Source: an uncultured Granulosicoccaceae bacterium (GTDB lineage Bacteria; Pseudomonadota; Gammaproteobacteria; Granulosicoccales; Granulosicoccaceae). From it: DNA of 54,376 nucleotides. The position numbers and the translations under genes are program-made. Location of the stretch: NCBI GenBank assembly GCA_938020525.1, contig CALIHW010000052.1, positions 1 through 54,376 on the forward strand. The letters run 5' to 3'. How positions within the stretch are numbered: position 1 is the first letter of the stretch; every line of letters starts with the position of its first letter. Under the pieces are notes generated by a model. It ran no database searches. It was given only the letters and a program-made list of their open reading frames with translations, and was not told the DNA's origin. Positions 50,714-54,376 of the stretch are shown piece after piece.

Positions 50714-51847
50714 ATGACTAAAATTGCAACTACCCACGTCGGTTCATTGCCTCGCACGCAAGAAGTCGTGGATCAAATCTTTGCCAGAGAGCACGGCAAA
50801 CCGTATAGGCAGGATGAATTTGATCAGGTGATGACTGATGGAGTGGACAAGACTGTCGAGCGTCAGAAGCATGCAGGTGTAGAGATTGTTTCGGACGGTG
50901 AGACATCTAAAATTTCCTACAGCACCTATGTTAAGGATCGCTATGAAGGTTTCTCAGGCGACAGCCCGCGTAATGCTCCGGCAGATCTCAAAGCCTACCC
51001 AAACTTTTTAGAGCGTATCGCAGACAGCGGTGGCACACCACAATATGCACGCCCACAATGCACCAGTGAAGTGAAGTCTAAAGGGCAGGGTGAATTGCAG
51101 AAAGATATCGATAATCTTAAGTCTGCAATGAACAAACACGGTATCGAACGGGGGTTTATGAATGCCGCTTCACCGGGTGTGATTTCGTTGTTTCTTAACA
51201 ATGTTTATTACCCCACTCGTGAAAAGTACCTTGAAGCACTCGCCAACGTGATGAAACAAGAATACGAAACCATTGTGGCAGCGGGCCTTGATGTGCAGCT
51301 TGATTGTCCTGACCTGGCGCTGTCACGGCATATGCTATTTAATGACTTATCGGATGATGAATTTTTATCAGTAGCCAATTCTCATGTTGAGGCATTGAAC
51401 TATGCAATCAGTGACATCCCAAAAGACAAGGTCCGCGTGCACATATGCTGGGGTAATTATGAAGGGCCGCATACCTGTGATATCGGAATGGACAAAGTAT
51501 TGCCCACACTTTTAAAGACCAAAGCGAAGTATTTGTTGTTTGAAACTTCCAACCCGCGTCATGCACATGAGTGGACCGTGATCGAGGATCAAAAGAACTC
51601 CATACCGGATGATGTTGTTCTGGTGCCTGGTGTCGTCGATACAACAACTAACTTTGTCGAACACCCTGAACTCGTCGCTCAGCGTATAGAGCGGTTTGCC
51701 GGTATCGTCGGGCCGGAGCGGGTTATTGCAGGTTCTGATTGTGGTTTTGGAACCTTTGCAGGTTTTGGTTCAGTGGATTCAGAGATTGCCTACGCCAAGC
51801 TGGAGTCCCTGGCCAAAGGTGCGGAACTCGCCTCTTCGCGGGTTTAA
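50714..51847 (+). CDS. Short MetE-like zinc methyltransferase
   Basis: 377-residue protein of the cobalamin-independent methionine synthase family, catalytic half only. The N-terminus TTHVGSLPR is typical. All zinc ligands are present: His243 and Cys245 (VHICWGNYEGPH), Glu277 (LLFETSNPRH) and Cys343 (GSDCGFGT). The N-terminal folate-triglutamate half of MetE is missing, so the methyl donor is probably not polyglutamyl-folate. The same window carries a full metH. By position it belongs to the HisD-like cluster after about 170 bp, so demethylation of the cluster's substrate is a reasonable guess. ATG 50714 is chosen by homology; the frame is open to 50654. Confidence 0.88.
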   Translation: MTKIATTHVGSLPRTQEVVDQIFAREHGKPYRQDEFDQVMTDGVDKTVERQKHAGVEIVSDGETSKISYSTYVKDRYEGFSGDSPRNAPADLKAYPNFLERIADSGGTPQYARPQCTSEVKSKGQGELQKDIDNLKSAMNKHGIERGFMNAASPGVISLFLNNVYYPTREKYLEALANVMKQEYETIVAAGLDVQLDCPDLALSRHMLFNDLSDDEFLSVANSHVEALNYAISDIPKDKVRVHICWGNYEGPHTCDIGMDKVLPTLLKTKAKYLLFETSNPRHAHEWTVIEDQKNSIPDDVVLVPGVVDTTTNFVEHPELVAQRIERFAGIVGPERVIAGSDCGFGTFAGFGSVDSEIAYAKLESLAKGAELASSRV

Positions 51848-51856
51848 TATTTTGTG

Positions 51857-51917
51857 TCTGCCCTCCACACGGCAGAACCTCAAAATGTGGGGATAAATTT
51901 GCCCAAATATGGGCAAA
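51857..51917. promoter_or_regulatory. Two hairpins between the MetE-like gene and the small protein gene
   Basis: First: TCTGCC (51857-51862) with GGCAGA (51871-51876). Second: TTTGCCCA (51898-51905) with TGGGCAAA (51910-51917) and a 4-base AT loop. No T-run follows, so the second looks more like an operator or a weak terminator. The next gene starts 41 bp later. Confidence 0.5.
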
Positions 51918-51958
51918 ATAATTGATATTATGGCCTGATCTTCGCCTAATAGCCTCAC

Positions 51959-52228
51959 ATGCCACACCAAGACGTTAATGACCTAATTGAGCACCTGAGC
52001 CGGACGACAGCGCTCAGTGAGGCGCAATCGGGTCAGATTGTCGATGAGGTGTTGGCGTTCTTTAATGAAGACGTAGAGTCGTTTATTAGACGGCGGCATC
52101 GAGAGTTGCAGCAGCAGGGGATTTCAAACGCGAAAATATTCACGGCCATACAGGTTGAACTGTCCGGACGGTTGTTTCCCGCAGAGAAACTCACTGAGCG
52201 CAAGATCCGTCGAGTGATTTATGGCTGA
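51959..52228 (+). CDS. Small conserved helical protein of unknown function
   Basis: 89 residues, no signal peptide, strongly charged and helical. It contains FIRRRHRELQQQGISNAKIFTAIQVEL and ends LTERKIRRVIYG. I recall similar short gammaproteobacterial proteins with the same RHRELQQQG and IRR(I/V)IYG blocks, all uncharacterised. glmS follows after 42 bp in the same direction and may be co-transcribed. A DNA or RNA-binding role would fit the basic helices but is not shown. Confidence 0.75.
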   Translation: MPHQDVNDLIEHLSRTTALSEAQSGQIVDEVLAFFNEDVESFIRRRHRELQQQGISNAKIFTAIQVELSGRLFPAEKLTERKIRRVIYG

Positions 52229-52270
52229 TACATAAGGTCAATCTAACTGGCCTGGTTTGCGGAGATAACT

Positions 52271-54094
52271 ATGTGTGGAATTATTGCGTATACAGGTGGG
52301 CAACAAGCTGTGCCGGTTCTAATGAATGGGCTGCGTCGGCTTGAGTATCGCGGTTATGATTCGGCAGGCATCTCGGTTAGCAGTCGGAAGAAACTTCGCA
52401 CCTGGAAGTCTGCGGGAAAAATTAACGTACTTGACTCGCAGCTACCTGAATCAATCAAGGCACAGTGCGGTATTGGTCATACTCGTTGGGCAACTCATGG
52501 AGCCCCTACAGATGAGAACGCACACCCGCATACCGATACAGAAGAGTCGGTCACTGTGGTGCACAACGGTATTATTGAAAATGTTGATGCACTAAAAGAT
52601 AAACTCACAGTCGAGTATAAGTCGGAGACTGACTCTGAAGTATTGGCGCATTTACTATCGCAAACTATAAAAGAAAAAAAATGTTCATTGATTGATGCAA
52701 TGCGTGAGGTATTGTCACGCGTAGTTGGAACCTATGGAATCGCCGCTATAAGTGCTGAAGAGCCTGAAAAAATTGTACTTGCCAGAAGCGGCAGCCCGGT
52801 AATTATAGGAATCGGTGAGGGTGAGATGCTTGCGGCATCTGATATGTCTGCTTTGTCTCGCTACACCAGGGAAGTCGTACATCTGGATGACGGTGAGGTG
52901 GCACAGATAACACCGGACGGATTCGAAGTGACTCTGCTAGATGCCAGTCCAACTGATAAATCATCTATGACGCTGGTCAGTAATATTGAAGACTATGACA
53001 GAGGTGGCTACGAGCACTATTTGTATCGTGAAATCGTAGACCAACCGGATACCGTTAGAAGAACCATCAGTGGCAGGCTGGATAAGCGATTTAATACCGC
53101 AAGACTCGGTGGGCTCAATATGGAAGCTCGGGATCTCTTGCAAATTCAACGGGTCAAGATACTTGGCTGTGGTTCTGCATTATACGCGGGTATGGCAGGG
53201 GCCAACATGATCGAGTCATTGTCGAGGATCCCATGTGATGCTGAGCCTGCAGCAGAGTTTCGCTATCGAAACCCTGTTATTGAGGCCAGTACACTTTATA
53301 TTGTCGTGAGTCAGTCCGGCGAGACATTTGATACGCTGGCAGCGACCAGGGAGATTCAACGTAAAGGTGGGTTTGTACTTGGTATCGTCAATAGTGTGGG
53401 TAGCACCATTGCTAGAGAGGTTGACGGTGGTGTGTATATGCATGCAGGGCCTGAGGTTTCGGTTGCCTCTACCAAAGCATTTACTTCAATGCTTAGTGTG
53501 TTTTCATTATTGGCAATTTTGCTTGGCAGATCACGAGACGTTTCACCGCAACGTGGTGCGCAATTGCTTCTAGCGCTTGAACAAGCACCAGATAAAATTG
53601 CAGATGTGCTTGCCTTGGAGACACATATAGCAGACATCGCCAAAGAGTATGCTAATAGTCACAGTGCGTTTTTTATTGGCAGGACTTCGGCCTACCCGGT
53701 AGCACTTGAAGGTGCGCAAAAGCTCAAGGAAATATCGTATATACACGCTGAAGCTTATCCTGCATCTGAACTAAAGCACGGACCACTGGCATTGGTCTGC
53801 GCGGAAACCCCTTGCGTTGTTGTTTTGCCAGAATCTGAATTACTGGACAAATCTATGGGGGCACTTGAAGAGATCAAAGCACGTGGTGCGCCGGTCATTG
53901 CAGTGACAGATTCAAGTAACAAGCGTATTGATAAGCTGGCAGATCATGTCATTCGTACCCCACTAGCTGATGAGCTTGTGCAGGGAATGGTGATGGGAGT
54001 AGCGTTACAGATATATGCCTATCACAGTGCCGTAGCGCTTGGCAGGGATGTAGATCAACCAAGAAATCTGGCTAAGAGTGTAACTGTAGAGTGA
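52271..54094 (+). CDS. glmS: Glutamine--fructose-6-phosphate aminotransferase
   Basis: First enzyme of UDP-N-acetylglucosamine synthesis: fructose-6-phosphate plus glutamine gives glucosamine-6-phosphate. 607 residues, full length. The N-terminal glutaminase has nucleophile Cys2 (MCGIIAYTGG, processed Met) and GIGHTRWATHG. Two SIS domains follow (VVSQSGETFDTLAA; GRTSAYPVALEGAQKLKEISYIHAEAY). The conserved C-terminus PRNLAKSVTVE is complete. A GGAGA Shine-Dalgarno precedes ATG 52271. glmU, often adjacent, is not seen. Confidence 0.98.
   Translation: MCGIIAYTGGQQAVPVLMNGLRRLEYRGYDSAGISVSSRKKLRTWKSAGKINVLDSQLPESIKAQCGIGHTRWATHGAPTDENAHPHTDTEESVTVVHNGIIENVDALKDKLTVEYKSETDSEVLAHLLSQTIKEKKCSLIDAMREVLSRVVGTYGIAAISAEEPEKIVLARSGSPVIIGIGEGEMLAASDMSALSRYTREVVHLDDGEVAQITPDGFEVTLLDASPTDKSSMTLVSNIEDYDRGGYEHYLYREIVDQPDTVRRTISGRLDKRFNTARLGGLNMEARDLLQIQRVKILGCGSALYAGMAGANMIESLSRIPCDAEPAAEFRYRNPVIEASTLYIVVSQSGETFDTLAATREIQRKGGFVLGIVNSVGSTIAREVDGGVYMHAGPEVSVASTKAFTSMLSVFSLLAILLGRSRDVSPQRGAQLLLALEQAPDKIADVLALETHIADIAKEYANSHSAFFIGRTSAYPVALEGAQKLKEISYIHAEAYPASELKHGPLALVCAETPCVVVLPESELLDKSMGALEEIKARGAPVIAVTDSSNKRIDKLADHVIRTPLADELVQGMVMGVALQIYAYHSAVALGRDVDQPRNLAKSVTVE
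54035..54094 (+). other. Probable attTn7-type target (glmS 3' end)
   Basis: The last codons of glmS, encoding the highly conserved DQPRNLAKSVTVE, are the sequence recognised by TnsD of Tn7-like elements in other bacteria, with insertion about 25 bp beyond the stop. No Tn7 end sequence is seen in the following 250 bp. Confidence 0.5.
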
Positions 54095-54337
54095 TTGGTG
54101 GTTATGAGCAGCGTAGTCATGTAGCGTGATAATAAAGTTGGTAACTTTATAAGATGGTAACTATTCCTGGCAGTTCGCTGGGTTCCTGACTAGCAGCTCT
54201 CGGCCATTGGACGAAACCGCTACGCGGTAGAAGTACCTTAACATCCGTTCTTTTTATACAAACACAGTGAAATAAGCAGGGTCTCTCCTATGCTGTTTTG
54301 TGGTTCCCCAACCGCAAACCAACAAGGAGAAAACCCC

Positions 54338-54376
54338 ATGGGTAATTCTAGCAGTAGTATTAGTCCCCTGCGTCAG
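54338..54376 (+). CDS. Start of a gene cut by the window edge; possible tyrosine recombinase
   Basis: Only 13 codons are visible: MGNSSSSISPLRQ. A strong Shine-Dalgarno AAGGAGA (54324-54330) precedes ATG 54338. A short Ser-rich start followed by SPLRQ is how one group of integron/IS-associated tyrosine recombinases begins (SPLRQRMIEDM-type). This is a pattern guess on very little sequence. The 243 bp between glmS and this gene hold no other gene; small hairpins AAAGTT/AACTTT (near 54135) and ACCGC/GCGGT (near 54218) are present. Confidence 0.45.
   Translation, partial: MGNSSSSISPLRQ

Noticed and set aside
54095..54337. Tn7 end directly after glmS
   Set aside because: No Tn7-like terminal sequence or repeated 22-bp binding sites found; only the target side is supported.

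Overview
The window looks like a chromosomal segment of a marine-type gammaproteobacterium. Three things point there. The trxB / aat / ftsK / lolA / rarA neighbourhood matches the well-known enterobacterial gene order. EF-P carries Lys34 and sits next to EpmA. A LEPR-XLL/DUF4347 giant surface protein, a type common in marine gammaproteobacteria, is also present. Base composition is moderate and fairly even. I see no rRNA, tRNA or CRISPR. A more exact taxon (for example Granulosicoccus-like) would be a guess.

Layout. 1-4 kb, minus strand: a probable operon trxB, FemAB-like acyltransferase, aat, HAD-like protein. 4-9.3 kb, plus: ftsK, lolA, rarA, facing queG and a ChrR-like cupin protein (9.4-11.3 kb, minus). 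11.7-12.8 kb: a lipoprotein with cadherin/Ig-like domains. 13.4-21 kb: parC, a membrane Zn-peptidase, efp, epmA and a HExxH protein coupled to epmA, then psd (minus) and prmB. 21-32.5 kb: one 3837-codon minus-strand gene for a giant repetitive surface or adhesion protein. 32.7-36 kb: an M14-like DUF2817 protein, an ACT-domain protein and a GH12 glycosidase lipoprotein. 36.4-46.1 kb: metH, an SDR, a 54-residue DUF2256 protein missed by simple ORF length cut-offs, a VOC protein, a conserved hypothetical, a D-lyxose isomerase-like cupin and tex.

46.5-51.8 kb, plus: a compact cluster of HisD-like dehydrogenase, SDR, tandem NTF2/SnoaL-like protein, bicupin and a short MetE-like zinc methyltransferase. 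The first four genes are tightly packed; the MetE-like gene follows after about 170 bp. None belongs to a recognised histidine or methionine operon. This is the best candidate for an undescribed catabolic system, probably oxidation plus demethylation of a small methylated alcohol. The substrate is inference only.

52-54.4 kb: a small conserved protein, glmS, and at the very edge the start of a gene with a strong Shine-Dalgarno whose N-terminus resembles tyrosine recombinases. glmS is the classic attTn7 neighbour, so an island may begin here.

Other points of interest are an 87-codon relic of the C-terminal membrane anchor of a giant LEPR-XLL-type protein (42575-42838), palindromic intergenic repeats, and several short tandem duplications at gene boundaries.
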